Origin: Paraburkholderia hiiakae
GTDB taxonomy: Bacteria; Pseudomonadota; Gammaproteobacteria; Burkholderiales; Burkholderiaceae
DNA length: 64,000 bases
Direction of reading: 5' to 3'
NCBI RefSeq assembly: GCF_904848665.1
Contig: NZ_CAJHCQ010000004.1
Coordinates: 310,001 to 374,000 of the forward strand
The notes beneath the pieces are model-generated. The model searched no databases. It had not been told where the DNA came from and saw nothing but the letters and a program-made list of their open reading frames with translations. Every line of letters starts with the position of its first letter. The first letter of the stretch is position 1. A program made the translations under genes and the position numbers. Shown here one piece after another: positions 23,938 through 33,700 of the stretch.

Positions 23938-25604
23938 ACGCCTACGAAAGCTTCCCCTGGCGCGCGCTATACGACATCGGCATCGAGACGAATCCTCAGC
24001 AGGACTATACGAACGGCCTCGACCTGTTCGCGGCGACGCTCGCTCACGCGCCGCACGAAAACGCGCTGCTTTACTTCGACGGCAGGCTCGACTGGCAGGC
24101 GCTCGATGCGTGGAGCGACCGCATAGCCTGCGTACTTCTCGACGAAGGCGTGCAGCGCGGCGATCGCGTGGCGCTGTACTTGCAGAACGTGCCGCAGTTC
24201 GTGATGGCCTTGCTCGGTATCTGGAAAGCGGGCGGCGTGATGGTGCCTGTCAATCCGATGAACCGCGCGCGCGAACTGAAACTGCTGCTCGACGATTCGC
24301 AAACGCGCATGCTGATCTGCGACGCCGCGCTCGAAGGTGAAGTCGTTCGCGAAGTGATCGCGAGCATCGAAGCCGACGGCAACGCCGCGCCGCGCGTACT
24401 CACCACGCGCGCGCGTGCGCTGCAAACACGCGACGATCCGCGCGTGTTCGGCGCATACCGCGAAGAAAGTGGGGCAGGCGAGCGCGCACGCGATCTTTTG
24501 CAGGCAGCGCAGGCCGTGCAGCAAGGGCGCAAGCCGGCGCCGGTCGCGCTGGCGGCGAGCGACCCGGCCATGCTCGTCTATACCTCGGGCACGAGCGGCC
24601 GCCCGAAAGGCGCGATCTGCACGCACGGCAATTTCGCGTTCAACTCGCAGACCTACCGCGACTTCTGCGGCCTGCGCGAAGGCGGCCCGATACTCGGCGT
24701 GGCGCCGCTCTTTCACATTACCGGCCTGGTGGGCCATATCGGCGCGGCGTGGATTGCGCGCGCGCCGCTTGTTCTCACGCACCGCTTCGACCCGGCCGCC
24801 ACGCTCGACGCCATCGAGGAACACGGCGCGGAGTTCACGATCGGCGCGATCACGGTGTTCATCGCGCTGCTGCATCACGCCGATGCGACCCGCGAAAAGC
24901 TGGCCACGCTCACGAAGATCTATTCGGGCGGCGCGCCGATTGCGCCCAGCGTGGTTGAGGCGTTTCGCGCGAAGTTCGGCCACGTGATCCACGGCGCGTA
25001 TGGGCTCACCGAAACGAACTCGCCCACGCACATGGTGCCGCTCGCGAGGACGGCGCCCGTCGATCCGCACAGTGGCGCGCTGGCCATGGGCGTGCCGGTG
25101 CCGGGCGCCGAAGCGGCGATCGTCGACGACGACGGCCGCATGCTCGCGCCCGGCGAAACGGGCGAGATCGTCTGCCGCGGGCCGATGGTCGTGCCCGGCT
25201 ACTGGAACAACCCAACGGAGACCGCCAATGCGTTCCGCGGCGGCTGGTTCCACACCGGCGACGTCGGCTTCATGGACGAAGCGGGCTGGTTCTATCTCGT
25301 CGACCGCAAGAAGGACATGATCAACGCGGCCGGTTACAAGGTCTGGCCGCGCGAAGTGGAAGACGTGCTTTACGGCCATCCCGCCGTGCGCGAAGCGGCC
25401 GTGGTGGGTGTGCCCGATCCTTATCGCGGCGAGACGGTGAAAGCCGTGGTGAGCCTGCGTGCGGGCGCAGTGGCCGACGCGGCGGAGTTGATCGCGTTCT
25501 GCAAGGCGCGCATGGCGGCGTACAAATACCCACGCATCGTCGAGTTCCGCGAAGAATTGCCGAAGACGGCCACGGGGAAAATATTGCGACGGGAATTACG
25601 GTAA
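23934..25604 (+). CDS. AMP-forming acyl-CoA synthetase / long-chain fatty acid-CoA ligase
   Basis: 556-aa member of the adenylate-forming family that activates a carboxylic acid to an acyl-AMP and then an acyl-CoA. The phosphate-binding loop is VYTSGTSGRPKGA (about residues 213-225), the A5 motif is YGLTETN, the A7 hinge includes WFHTGDVGFMD and DRKKDMINAAGYKVWP, and the A10 lysine is in KTATGKILRREL. The start is a GTG at 23934 behind TGAGGAGGCAGAT; earlier in-frame starts read non-protein-like sequence. The acid substrate cannot be predicted. It has no co-directional partner: metE follows convergently. Confidence 0.9.
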   Translation: MNAYESFPWRALYDIGIETNPQQDYTNGLDLFAATLAHAPHENALLYFDGRLDWQALDAWSDRIACVLLDEGVQRGDRVALYLQNVPQFVMALLGIWKAGGVMVPVNPMNRARELKLLLDDSQTRMLICDAALEGEVVREVIASIEADGNAAPRVLTTRARALQTRDDPRVFGAYREESGAGERARDLLQAAQAVQQGRKPAPVALAASDPAMLVYTSGTSGRPKGAICTHGNFAFNSQTYRDFCGLREGGPILGVAPLFHITGLVGHIGAAWIARAPLVLTHRFDPAATLDAIEEHGAEFTIGAITVFIALLHHADATREKLATLTKIYSGGAPIAPSVVEAFRAKFGHVIHGAYGLTETNSPTHMVPLARTAPVDPHSGALAMGVPVPGAEAAIVDDDGRMLAPGETGEIVCRGPMVVPGYWNNPTETANAFRGGWFHTGDVGFMDEAGWFYLVDRKKDMINAAGYKVWPREVEDVLYGHPAVREAAVVGVPDPYRGETVKAVVSLRAGAVADAAELIAFCKARMAAYKYPRIVEFREELPKTATGKILRRELR

Positions 25605-25691
25605 TGGTTGCGCGAGCAACGTGATGAGGTAGAACACTGACGCGCCTCAAGACAGGCTCGGGGCGCGTGAAACGGGCTGACTGCGCGCGGC

Positions 25692-28004
25692 TCAGTGCAC
25701 CAATGCGCCTTGTTGCACCTGGCTGCGCAGCGCCTTGGCGGCAGCAACCATGTTGGTCAGCGCAGAAAGCACCTCGGCCCACTGACGCGTCTTCAAACCG
25801 CAGTCAGGGTTGACCCACAGACGCTCTGCCGGAATACGCTCAGCGGCCTTCTGCATCAGCTGCACGATATGCGCTTCGGTCGGGATATTCGGCGAGTGAA
25901 TGTCGTACACGCCCGGCCCGATTTCGTTCGGATACCTGAAATTGTCGAATGCGTCGAGCAGTTCCATATCCGAGCGCGACGTTTCAATCGTAATGACGTC
26001 GGCATCCATATCGGCGATCGACGCGATGATGTCGTTGAACTCCGAATAGCACATGTGCGTGTGGATCTGCGTTTCGTCTGCCACGCTGTTCGCCGTGATG
26101 CGGAACGATTCCACGGCCCAGCGCAGATACTCGCCCCACTGTGCGCGGCGCAGCGGCAGGCCCTCGCGCAGCGCCGCCTCGTCGATCTGGATCACGCCCA
26201 CGCCGGCCGTCTCCAGGTCGAGCACTTCATCGCGAATGGCGAGCGCGAGCTGGTAGCACGAGACCGAACGCGGCTGGTCGTCACGCACGAAGGACCAGTT
26301 GAGGATCGTCACCGGGCCCGTGAGCATGCCCTTCATGGGCTTGTTCGTGAGCGATTGCGCGTAGGTGATCCACTCCACGGTCATCGCCTTCGGGCGGCTG
26401 ATGTCGCCGAACAGAATGGGCGGCTTCACGCAGCGCGAACCGTACGACTGCACCCAGCCGAACTGACTGAACGCATAGCCGTCGAGTTGCTCGCCGAAGT
26501 ATTCGACCATGTCGTTGCGCTCGGCTTCGCCGTGCACGAGTACGTCGAGGCCCAGTTGCTCCTGCTCGCGCACGCTGCGCTCGATTTCGGCGCGCATGGC
26601 GGCCTGGTAGCCCGCGTTGTCGAGTGCGCCGCTCTTGAACTGGCTGCGCGCCTGGCGGATCTCCACGGTTTGCGGGAACGAGCCGATCGTGGTGGTCGGG
26701 AACGCGGGCAGCTTCAGGCGGGCGGCCTGTTTCGCGGCGCGCTCGGCGTAAGCGTGCTGGCGATTGCCAAGCTGTGCGTCGATGCGAGCGATCGCGGCCT
26801 TCACTGCGGGGTTATTCACACGCGGCGACTGGCGGCGCGCTTGCACGGCAGCGGCGTTCGCGGCGAGTTCGGCGGCGACCTTGTCGCGGCCAGCGTTCAG
26901 CGCCGTGGCGAGCACCTTCACTTCGTCGAGCTTTTGCAGCGCGAATGCGAGCCACGAACGGATTTCTGCATCGAGCTTCTCTTCGCTCGCGAGATCCACC
27001 GGCACGTGCAACAGCGAGCACGACGGTGCGATCCAGAGGCGCTCGCCCAGTTGCTTCGCGAGCGGCTCGAGCCATTCGAGCGTGGCGTTCAGGTCCGTCT
27101 TCCAGATGTTGCGCCCGTTGATCGCGCCCACCGAAAGCACGCTCTGCGCGGGCAGCTTTCGTGCGGCCAGCGCGACTTCGGCGCGGGCGTTGATCGCGTC
27201 GATATGCAGACCGTCTACGGGCAGCGAGCATGCGAGGTCGAGATTGTCCTGCAGTTGGCCGAAGTAAGTGGCCAGCAGCAGCTTGACGCTGCGCAGCTCG
27301 AACCCTTCATACGCCGTTGCAAACGCGGCTCGCCATGCCGGATCGAGTTCGGTCACGAGAATCGGTTCGTCGATCTGCACCCACTCGACGTCCATCACGC
27401 GGAAGTAGTCGAGCAGCGCGCGATACACGGGCATGATGCGCGGCAGCAGCGCCAGCTTGTCGGAATCGTCCTTGGCCTTGCCGAGCCACAGGTAAGTGAG
27501 CGGCCCGACGATCACGGGCTTGGCCTTCACGCCCAGCTCGCGCGCTTCGCGCAGTTGTTCGGAAAGGCGCGATGTGTCGAGGTTGAACTGCGTATCGGCC
27601 GTGAATTCGGGGACGATGTAGTGATAGTTCGTGTCGAACCACTTCGTCATTTCGCCGGCCGCGACGCCGCCGCAGCAAGCGGCATGTTCTTCGGCGCCAT
27701 GGGCCGAGCGGCCACGCGCCACGCGGAAGTAGTTGTCGAGCTTGTCGCCGTGGAAGCCCTGCACGCGCTCGGGCAGGTTGCCGAGCGTGAAGCTCATGTC
27801 GAGCACCTGGTCGTAGAACGCAAAGTCGCCGGCGGGCACGAAGTCGAGACCCTGCTGGTTTTCCCAATGGCGTGCGCGCAGTTGTGCGCCAAGCGCCTTC
27901 AGTTCGTCGCGCGAAGATTCGCCTTTCCAGTAGCGCTCCAGACCGAATTTGAGTTCGCGTTTCGCGCCGATGCGCGGAAAGCCGAGATTGTGCGTAGTGA
28001 CCAT
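25692..28004 (-). CDS. metE: cobalamin-independent methionine synthase
   Basis: 770-aa cytosolic enzyme that transfers a methyl group from 5-methyltetrahydropteroyltriglutamate to homocysteine. It has the N-terminal domain ([29 protein letters not shown]) and the C-terminal catalytic domain with zinc ligands in HMCYSEF and the late [11 protein letters not shown]. The length matches the family (about 755-770 aa). It is divergent from metR, the usual arrangement. MetR with homocysteine would activate it; a long inverted repeat lies in the shared promoter. Confidence 0.97.
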   Translation of the reverse strand: MVTTHNLGFPRIGAKRELKFGLERYWKGESSRDELKALGAQLRARHWENQQGLDFVPAGDFAFYDQVLDMSFTLGNLPERVQGFHGDKLDNYFRVARGRSAHGAEEHAACCGGVAAGEMTKWFDTNYHYIVPEFTADTQFNLDTSRLSEQLREARELGVKAKPVIVGPLTYLWLGKAKDDSDKLALLPRIMPVYRALLDYFRVMDVEWVQIDEPILVTELDPAWRAAFATAYEGFELRSVKLLLATYFGQLQDNLDLACSLPVDGLHIDAINARAEVALAARKLPAQSVLSVGAINGRNIWKTDLNATLEWLEPLAKQLGERLWIAPSCSLLHVPVDLASEEKLDAEIRSWLAFALQKLDEVKVLATALNAGRDKVAAELAANAAAVQARRQSPRVNNPAVKAAIARIDAQLGNRQHAYAERAAKQAARLKLPAFPTTTIGSFPQTVEIRQARSQFKSGALDNAGYQAAMRAEIERSVREQEQLGLDVLVHGEAERNDMVEYFGEQLDGYAFSQFGWVQSYGSRCVKPPILFGDISRPKAMTVEWITYAQSLTNKPMKGMLTGPVTILNWSFVRDDQPRSVSCYQLALAIRDEVLDLETAGVGVIQIDEAALREGLPLRRAQWGEYLRWAVESFRITANSVADETQIHTHMCYSEFNDIIASIADMDADVITIETSRSDMELLDAFDNFRYPNEIGPGVYDIHSPNIPTEAHIVQLMQKAAERIPAERLWVNPDCGLKTRQWAEVLSALTNMVAAAKALRSQVQQGALVH

Positions 28005-28073
28005 GTGCGTTGCCGTCCGAAATGAAAGTGCTGAAAACGATCCAGAGTGGCTGCGATCATAGAGGTATCAGAC

Positions 28074-28121
28074 GATGAAGAAAAATGGCATTATTTCATC
28101 CATCCATTAGTTTTCTTCATC
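28074..28121. promoter_or_regulatory. inverted repeat in the metE-metR promoter region
   Basis: GATGAAGAAAA (28074-28084) is exactly inverted as TTTTCTTCATC (28111-28121) with a 26-base spacer in the AT-rich gap between the two divergent genes. TGAA and TTCA half-sites of the kind bound by MetR lie in each arm, making this a candidate MetR site. Confidence 0.55.
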
Positions 28122-28155
28122 TGTCGCCGGATCGGCGGGGGGGTCGCCCTTTTCC

Positions 28156-29064
28156 ATGCTCGAACGTGTTCACCTTGTCATCGTCCGCGAAGTCGCCCGG
28201 CAGGGCTCGCTTACCGCAGCCGCGGAGTCGCTGTTCCTCACGCAATCGGCGTTGAGCCATACGGTCAAGAAAATCGAGCAGCAGCTCGGCACCCAGATCT
28301 GGGACCGCGAAGGCCGCAGCCTGCGGCTTACGCAAGCCGGCCAGTACCTGCTGTCATTGGCCGAACGACTCTTGCCCCAGTTCGAGCTCGCAGAAGAGCG
28401 CATGAAGCAGTACGCGGCGGGCGAGCGCGGCACGCTACGCATCGGTATGGAATGCGCGCCGTGCTATCAGTGGCTGCTCAAGGTGGTGTCGCCGTATCTG
28501 GCGCGCTGGCCCGACGTCGATGTGGACGTGAAGCAGCGTTTTCAGTTTGGCGGCATCGGCGCGTTGATCGGCTATGACATCGACGTGCTGGTCACGCCCG
28601 ACCCGCTCCAGCGGCCCGGTCTGCGTTTCGATCCGGTCTTCGACTACGAGCAGGTGCTGGTGGTCGCGGAAAACCATCGGCTCGCGAACGTGCGCTACGT
28701 GAAGCCCGAGCAGCTCATCGACGAAACGCTCATCACGTATCCCGTGGATACCGACCGGCTCGATATCTACAACCAGTTTCTGCGACCCGCGAACATCGCG
28801 CCGCGCCGTCACAAGACGATCGAAACGACCGACATCATGCTGCAGATGGTCGCGAGCCATCGAGGCGTGGCCGCGTTGCCGCGCTGGCTCGCGGAAGAAT
28901 ACGCAGACCGTATGCCTCTCGCGATCGTGAAGCTCGGCAAGCAGGGCATTGCGAAGCAGATCTTTCTCGGCACGCGGGAGGGCGACGCCGTGGTCGATTA
29001 CCTGAAATCCTTCGTCGAATTCGCGCGCGACCCTGTCTGGCAGACGCCCCGCGTGCGAGGCTGA
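28156..29064 (+). CDS. metR: LysR-family activator of methionine genes
   Basis: 302-aa LysR regulator: N-terminal helix-turn-helix (LTAAAESLFLTQSALSHTVKKIE, about residues 15-40) and a periplasmic-binding-like effector domain beginning GTLRIGMECAPCYQWLLKV, the MetR signature that senses homocysteine. It is transcribed divergently from metE, the standard arrangement in which MetR activates metE and represses itself. The start at 28156 lacks a strong ribosome site, but the N-terminus aligns with MetR proteins. Confidence 0.95.
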   Translation: MLERVHLVIVREVARQGSLTAAAESLFLTQSALSHTVKKIEQQLGTQIWDREGRSLRLTQAGQYLLSLAERLLPQFELAEERMKQYAAGERGTLRIGMECAPCYQWLLKVVSPYLARWPDVDVDVKQRFQFGGIGALIGYDIDVLVTPDPLQRPGLRFDPVFDYEQVLVVAENHRLANVRYVKPEQLIDETLITYPVDTDRLDIYNQFLRPANIAPRRHKTIETTDIMLQMVASHRGVAALPRWLAEEYADRMPLAIVKLGKQGIAKQIFLGTREGDAVVDYLKSFVEFARDPVWQTPRVRG

Positions 29065-29134
29065 CGCCGCGCGGCATGTCGTCAAGCAGGCCTGATTACA
29101 TTTTGAAAATGAAAGGAACACGGCCGAAGTTCGT

Positions 29135-29150
29135 TTATTGATCGTTCAAT
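29135..29150. promoter_or_regulatory. BetI-like operator upstream of choX
   Basis: TTATTGA-N4-TCAAT matches exactly the core of the large palindrome in front of betI (37592-37619). It lies 160 bases upstream of the choX start in an AT-rich stretch, so choline-dependent release by BetI is predicted. Confidence 0.6.
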
Positions 29151-29310
29151 TAACTTAAAGCCGTTGTTCAGTGGGCTTCGCTGGAATCGCTTGTCGCTTC
29201 TGCGCAATTGCTCGTCGCAATTGCTACGTTAGTCCGCTTTTTGCCGGACAACTATGTGTCATGAGACTTCATGACCCTGCGACGCAGTTCGATTCCTCGA
29301 GGAGATGACG

Positions 29311-30261
29311 ATGTGCCGATTCCCCCTGCTTAAGACAGGCGCGCTCGCGTGCGCCGCAGTCCTCTGCGCCAGCGCTCACGCGGCCGATCCCGCCGCGTGC
29401 AAGGACGTGCGTTTCGCCGACGTGGGCTGGACCGATATCGCGGCGACCACGGGCGTCGCATCGACGATTCTCGGGGCGCTTGGCTATGCGCCGACGAAAA
29501 CGATCGCGTCGGTGCCGATCACGTTCGCAGGGCTCAAGAGCAAGCAGATCGACGTGTTCCTCGGCTACTGGTCGCCGACCATGGACCCGATCATCGAGCC
29601 CTTCACGAAGTCTGGCTCGATCAAAGTCCTCTCGACGCCGAATCTCACGGGCGCGAAATATACGCTCGCCGTTCCCGATTATGTCTACCAGGGCGGCCTG
29701 AAATCGTTCCAGGACATTGCGAAATACGCGGACAAACTGCAAGGGCGCATCTACGGCATCGAACCCGGCAACGACGGCAACGCGCTGATCCAGAAGATGA
29801 TCGGCGCGAACCAGTATGGCCTCGGCAAATTCAAGCTCGTCGAATCGAGCGAGGCGGGCATGCTCGTGCAGGTGAACCGCGCCGTGCGCGAGAAACAATG
29901 GATCGTCTTCCTTGGGTGGGAGCCGCATCCCATGAACGTGCAGATGAAGATCGACTATCTCTCAGGCGGCGACGCGGTGTTCGGGCCCGACTACGGCGCG
30001 GCGCGCGTGCTGACCGCCGAACCGCCCGACTATGCCGCGCGCTGCCCGAACGTGGCGAAGTTCGTCTCCAACCTCCAGTTCACGACCGCCATCGAGAACC
30101 ATTTGATGGTGCCGATCGCCAACAAGGAGGACCCCAACAAGGCCGCCGCCGACTGGCTGCGCGGCAATCCGCAGGTGCTCGACAACTGGCTCGCCGGCGT
30201 GACCACGCTGGACGGCAAGCCGGGCCTGCCTGCCGTGCGCGCCTCGCTGGGCGTGCATTGA
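29311..30261 (+). CDS. choX: choline ABC transporter substrate-binding protein
   Basis: 316-aa periplasmic binding protein of the glycine betaine/choline (OpuAC/ChoX) type. A signal peptide ends around AHAA. Motifs include VRFADVGWTDIAATT, KSKQIDVFLGYWSPTMDP and IVFLGWEPHPMN, with the aromatic residues that box the trimethylammonium group. I prefer the ATG at 29311, which has GAGGAG 6 bases upstream, over the one at 29305 that abuts it. No ATPase or permease gene for choline ABC transport is adjacent; an APC permease follows instead, so ChoX may dock with another membrane core such as the importer at the right edge. Confidence 0.9.
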   Translation: MCRFPLLKTGALACAAVLCASAHAADPAACKDVRFADVGWTDIAATTGVASTILGALGYAPTKTIASVPITFAGLKSKQIDVFLGYWSPTMDPIIEPFTKSGSIKVLSTPNLTGAKYTLAVPDYVYQGGLKSFQDIAKYADKLQGRIYGIEPGNDGNALIQKMIGANQYGLGKFKLVESSEAGMLVQVNRAVREKQWIVFLGWEPHPMNVQMKIDYLSGGDAVFGPDYGAARVLTAEPPDYAARCPNVAKFVSNLQFTTAIENHLMVPIANKEDPNKAAADWLRGNPQVLDNWLAGVTTLDGKPGLPAVRASLGVH

Positions 30262-30360
30262 CGTGCCTTTGTCCGCGGTGAAAGCCGCGGACACCCCTGC
30301 GGTACATCCCTATTTGCGCGGCAATTTTGGTTGATTAGCGTTCAAAAGAGGAGGAGGCAG

Positions 30361-32007
30361 ATGGAGCAAGCGGGAATCGGTACGCACGGCGCAGAGGAGA
30401 GCGCCGCACGAGGCAACCATGGCCATGCGCTGCAACGCGGACTTACATGGAAAGATGCGTTCTGGGTGACGAGCGGCGTGCCCGCGGGCGTGCTGTTCAC
30501 GATTGGCGGCGTTTGCGCGACCATCGGTCAGCCGGCCTGGGCCATCTGGATCGCGTCGATCACGATGGGTCTGGTGCAAAGCGCCACTTACGCCGAGATT
30601 TCAGGGCTCTTTCCCCATAAATCGGGCGGTGCTTCGGTGTACGGAGCAATCGGCTGGGTCCGTTACAGCAAGATGATCGCGCCGGTTTCCGTTTGGTGTA
30701 ACTGGCTCGCGTGGTCGCCCATGCTCGCGCTTGGCTGTGGACTCGCCGCGAACTACGCGCTCGCCACGCTGTTTGCGCCCGAAGCCGCCGTCATGCAGTG
30801 GCACTGGACGCTCGCCAACCTGGACTTCATCAAGCCGGGTCTCACGCTTCGCATCAACGCCACGTTCCTGATCGCAGCGGCCTTTTTGCTCATCACGTTC
30901 CGGCTTCAGCACAGCGGCGCTTCGAAGGCCGCGAAAACGCAGAAGATTCTGGGCATCGCTTCGCTCACGCCGCTTTTGATCGTCGGACTCGTGCCGTTCA
31001 TCACGGGCGACGTGCCGGCCAGACATCTCTTTCCGCTGCTGCCGCTCGGGCATGACTCGCACGGTAATCTCACCGCATCGGTGTTCGGCACATGGAACGG
31101 GCAGGGTGTGGTCATGGCGCTGGGCGCGATGTTCATGGCGGGATGGGCATCGTACGGCTTCGAAACGGCGGTGTGCTATACGCGCGAGTTTCGCGACCCA
31201 CGGCGCGATACGGCGAGGGCGATATTCTGGTCGGGCGCGCTTTGCCTCGTGGTGATGACACTCGTTCCGCTCGCGTTTCAGGGCACGCTCGGCACGGCGA
31301 TGATGCTCGATCCGCGCATCGGCGACGGCACCGGCGTGGGCACCGCGATGGCCGCGATGGTGGGCGGCGGCGCCTGGGTGGGCAACGCCGTGGTGGTGAT
31401 GCTCATGCTCTCCATTCTGCTGATCGTGATGACGTCGATGATGGGATCGTCGCGCACGCTCTATCAGGCTTCGGTCGATGGCTGGCTACCGCGCTATCTC
31501 TCGCGGGTCAACGAGCACGGCGCGCCAACGGCGGCGATGTGGACCGATCTCGGCTTCAATCTCGTCCTGCTAGCGATGTCGGACTATATGACGGTGCTGT
31601 CGATTTCGAACGTCTGCTACATGTTGTTCGTTTTCCTGAATTTGCAGTCGGGGTGGATTCATCGTATGGACCGTGGCACGTGGGCGCGTCCGTTTCGTTG
31701 CCCGGCGTGGCTGCTCGCGCTGGGTGCGCTGTGCGGGTACGCGAACCTCGTGTTCGTAGGCGCGGGTGCCAATCTGCAGGGCGAGGGGACGCTGCGCGAT
31801 GGCCTCATTGCCATGCTGCTGATCGTGCCGGTGTTTGCATTCCGGCATTACTGGCAGGATCGCGGGCGGTTTCCGGCGGGTAGTGCGCTCGATATGGAGG
31901 TGAGCGTGCCGGTGCGCAGCCGGTGGTTGAGTCTCGCGCCTTATGGTGCGCTCGTTGCGGCGGCGCTGACGATTGCGGTTTCGCATTGGCTGGCCGCGTC
32001 GGTCTGA
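30361..32007 (+). CDS. APC-superfamily amino acid/choline permease
   Basis: 548-aa integral membrane protein with about 12-14 helices of the amino acid-polyamine-organocation superfamily. The first helix region is FWVTSGVPAGVLFTIGGVCATIG, followed by a Q-x-x-Y-A-E-I helix 2. An AGGAGGAGGCAG ribosome site decides the ATG at 30361. It lies 99 bases after choX, and the betIBA genes are nearby, so choline, betaine or a related quaternary amine is a reasonable substrate, but APC proteins vary widely. A terminator follows. Confidence 0.85.
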   Translation: MEQAGIGTHGAEESAARGNHGHALQRGLTWKDAFWVTSGVPAGVLFTIGGVCATIGQPAWAIWIASITMGLVQSATYAEISGLFPHKSGGASVYGAIGWVRYSKMIAPVSVWCNWLAWSPMLALGCGLAANYALATLFAPEAAVMQWHWTLANLDFIKPGLTLRINATFLIAAAFLLITFRLQHSGASKAAKTQKILGIASLTPLLIVGLVPFITGDVPARHLFPLLPLGHDSHGNLTASVFGTWNGQGVVMALGAMFMAGWASYGFETAVCYTREFRDPRRDTARAIFWSGALCLVVMTLVPLAFQGTLGTAMMLDPRIGDGTGVGTAMAAMVGGGAWVGNAVVVMLMLSILLIVMTSMMGSSRTLYQASVDGWLPRYLSRVNEHGAPTAAMWTDLGFNLVLLAMSDYMTVLSISNVCYMLFVFLNLQSGWIHRMDRGTWARPFRCPAWLLALGALCGYANLVFVGAGANLQGEGTLRDGLIAMLLIVPVFAFRHYWQDRGRFPAGSALDMEVSVPVRSRWLSLAPYGALVAAALTIAVSHWLAASV

Positions 32008-32023
32008 GTAGGCTTCAGTGTTG

Positions 32024-32068
32024 GCGGCATCGTGCGGGCGGTTTGCTCGCGTGGTGCCGCGTTTTTTT
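32024..32068 (+). terminator. terminator after the APC permease
   Basis: GCGGCA (32024-32029) pairs with TGCCGC (32055-32060), followed one base later by seven T residues. The loop is long and GC-rich and may form inner pairs. Confidence 0.55.
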
Positions 32069-32091
32069 CCGCCGCCTTGACAGCGCGCTGT

Positions 32092-33531
32092 TCACTGATG
32101 CTTGACGACGCCCAGCGTCACGGTGAAATTGCTAGTGGCATACGTGCCGATCATGCTTAATTGGGCGACCGGGTTGCCGTGTGTGTCCTTGAGCGTGAGC
32201 ACGCCGCCGGTGAGGCCATTCACGGGACTGGGTGCGAACGTACGTTGCGTGGCGGGCGCCAGCAGTTCGATGATGTCGCCCTTGACGAAGCCCGCTATCA
32301 CGCCGTCGAAAGCCCCAGGGTTCGCGAGAACCAGCTTGCCGGTGTTGCTGGCAAACGTGATGGTCTGCGTACTCGCCACCGCTGCAACCGATACGACGGC
32401 GCCCGCGTCGAGCGTAATCGTGCCTGAGCCGCCTAGCGAACCGGCACTGACGAGTTCGCTGCCTGCATCGGCGTTAATCTTGCCGTCATTGCTTAGGTCG
32501 CCTACCAGAATAAGTGTGCCGGTTGCCGTGATGGCGCCGCCGTTGTTCTCGAAACCCATGGGCGCAGTCACCCTGCCGCTGCCGGATAGTGTGCCGCCTT
32601 TGTTCACACCGAGCGCAGCTGTGTAGATTTTTCCGTGATCGAGCGTCAAGGTCCCCGTCGCACTGACGTTGAGGCCCACGCCGGCCGACACGACAGCGTG
32701 ATCCGCGATGGTGAGCGAACCCGTCCCCAGCGCAGCGCCAACGTCCACGAAGCCCTCGATGGCCAGCCGCGCCCGGCTGCCCGAAATCGAAACCTTGCCG
32801 CTAACGTCGGTTTGCGGCGTCCAGCCGATATTCAGCTCGCTCGCGGCAACGACGCTGCAGCCTTCGATGGTCAGCGTCCCGTTGGCCTGCCGCCCGACGA
32901 TGATCTCTCCGCGTACGGTGAGCGTAGCCTCCGAGACACTCACGGCCCCTTCGGCGTGGTTGCCGATGACGAGTCCCCAGGGATAGATGAGTGGGTCGCC
33001 ATTGCCTGCGGTGAGGGTACCGCCATCGGCAATGGTCAACGTGCCGGGGCTGCCTTGCCCAACCGCAATGGGCTGATTGCCGCCGTCAACGACAGCACCC
33101 GCGCCTTGAACCACTAACGCGCCGGATGGTGGCCCTGCATCGCCAATCATGATGGCGTAACCGTCAACCGAATGGAAAGGCGTGATCGCGACAACGGCCT
33201 GCGCGCCAACCGTGAGCGCACAGGTGCCGCCGTGGCTGCCGTCGATGGGCAAGCCGAGCCGGGGCGTGGTCAGGACCGCGCCTGGGTCGAGCGTCAGCAC
33301 CTGGTTGGCCTGCATGCCAAAAGTCGCGGTCAACTGCCCCGATACGGTGGCGGTCCCGTAGAACAACAGCCGTTGCACGGTTCCTGCGCCGCTCACAACG
33401 ACGCCGGCGCCATCGATGGTCGCATTGTCATTCGGCCCAGGCGGCTGTGTTGCGGCTGCACTGTTGACCAGCCAGTTTGCCGCCGCTGCGAAATGCCCGG
33501 TCGCGCCTGGCGCCCAGCTATAGTTGGCCAT
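32092..33531 (-). CDS. repeat-rich beta-helix protein, autotransporter-passenger/adhesin-like
   Basis: 479-aa protein built almost wholly of short Gly/Thr/Val/Ala-rich repeats such as GTLTIADGGTLTAGNG, GTLTIEGCSVV and GSLTIADHAVVSAG, the kind found in T5SS/PEP-CTERM-associated repeat families and expected to form a beta-solenoid. The N-terminus (ANYSWAPGATGHFAAAANW) resembles passenger-domain repeat starts, and near the C-terminus GVIAGFVKGDIIEL resembles the end units of large surface proteins. There is no signal peptide, no beta-barrel and no PEP-CTERM tail, so export is unexplained; a type I C-terminal signal or a fragment of a larger ancestor are options. The ribosome site AAGGAGATCAGCC is strong. 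It interrupts the choline genes. Confidence 0.78.
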   Translation of the reverse strand: MANYSWAPGATGHFAAAANWLVNSAAATQPPGPNDNATIDGAGVVVSGAGTVQRLLFYGTATVSGQLTATFGMQANQVLTLDPGAVLTTPRLGLPIDGSHGGTCALTVGAQAVVAITPFHSVDGYAIMIGDAGPPSGALVVQGAGAVVDGGNQPIAVGQGSPGTLTIADGGTLTAGNGDPLIYPWGLVIGNHAEGAVSVSEATLTVRGEIIVGRQANGTLTIEGCSVVAASELNIGWTPQTDVSGKVSISGSRARLAIEGFVDVGAALGTGSLTIADHAVVSAGVGLNVSATGTLTLDHGKIYTAALGVNKGGTLSGSGRVTAPMGFENNGGAITATGTLILVGDLSNDGKINADAGSELVSAGSLGGSGTITLDAGAVVSVAAVASTQTITFASNTGKLVLANPGAFDGVIAGFVKGDIIELLAPATQRTFAPSPVNGLTGGVLTLKDTHGNPVAQLSMIGTYATSNFTVTLGVVKHQ

Positions 33532-33656
33532 GGCTGATCTCCTTTCACGTGGCGCGAATAGACGTTCCGCTTCCTAAGCCTAAAGATCGCGGTGCGTTTT
33601 CGCATCCATCATTTGATGGAGAGAGCGCGAACTGGAAATACATGACGAATTCAACG

Positions 33657-33687
33657 AAAAAGCCAGAGTCGGCGAGCCGACTCTGGC
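33657..33687 (-). terminator. terminator of the betIBA operon
   Basis: GCCAGAGTCGG and CCGACTCTGGC form a perfect 11-bp stem with a 4-base loop. On the minus strand it is followed by TTTTT, a classic intrinsic terminator 14 bases after the betA stop. Confidence 0.92.
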
Positions 33688-33700
33688 CCATAGGCGTTTC

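Noticed and set aside
30331..30346. Third BetI site at the APC permease (TTGATTAGCGTTCAA)
   Set aside because: The half-sites are present, but the spacing is seven bases instead of four and symmetry is poor, so I did not count it.
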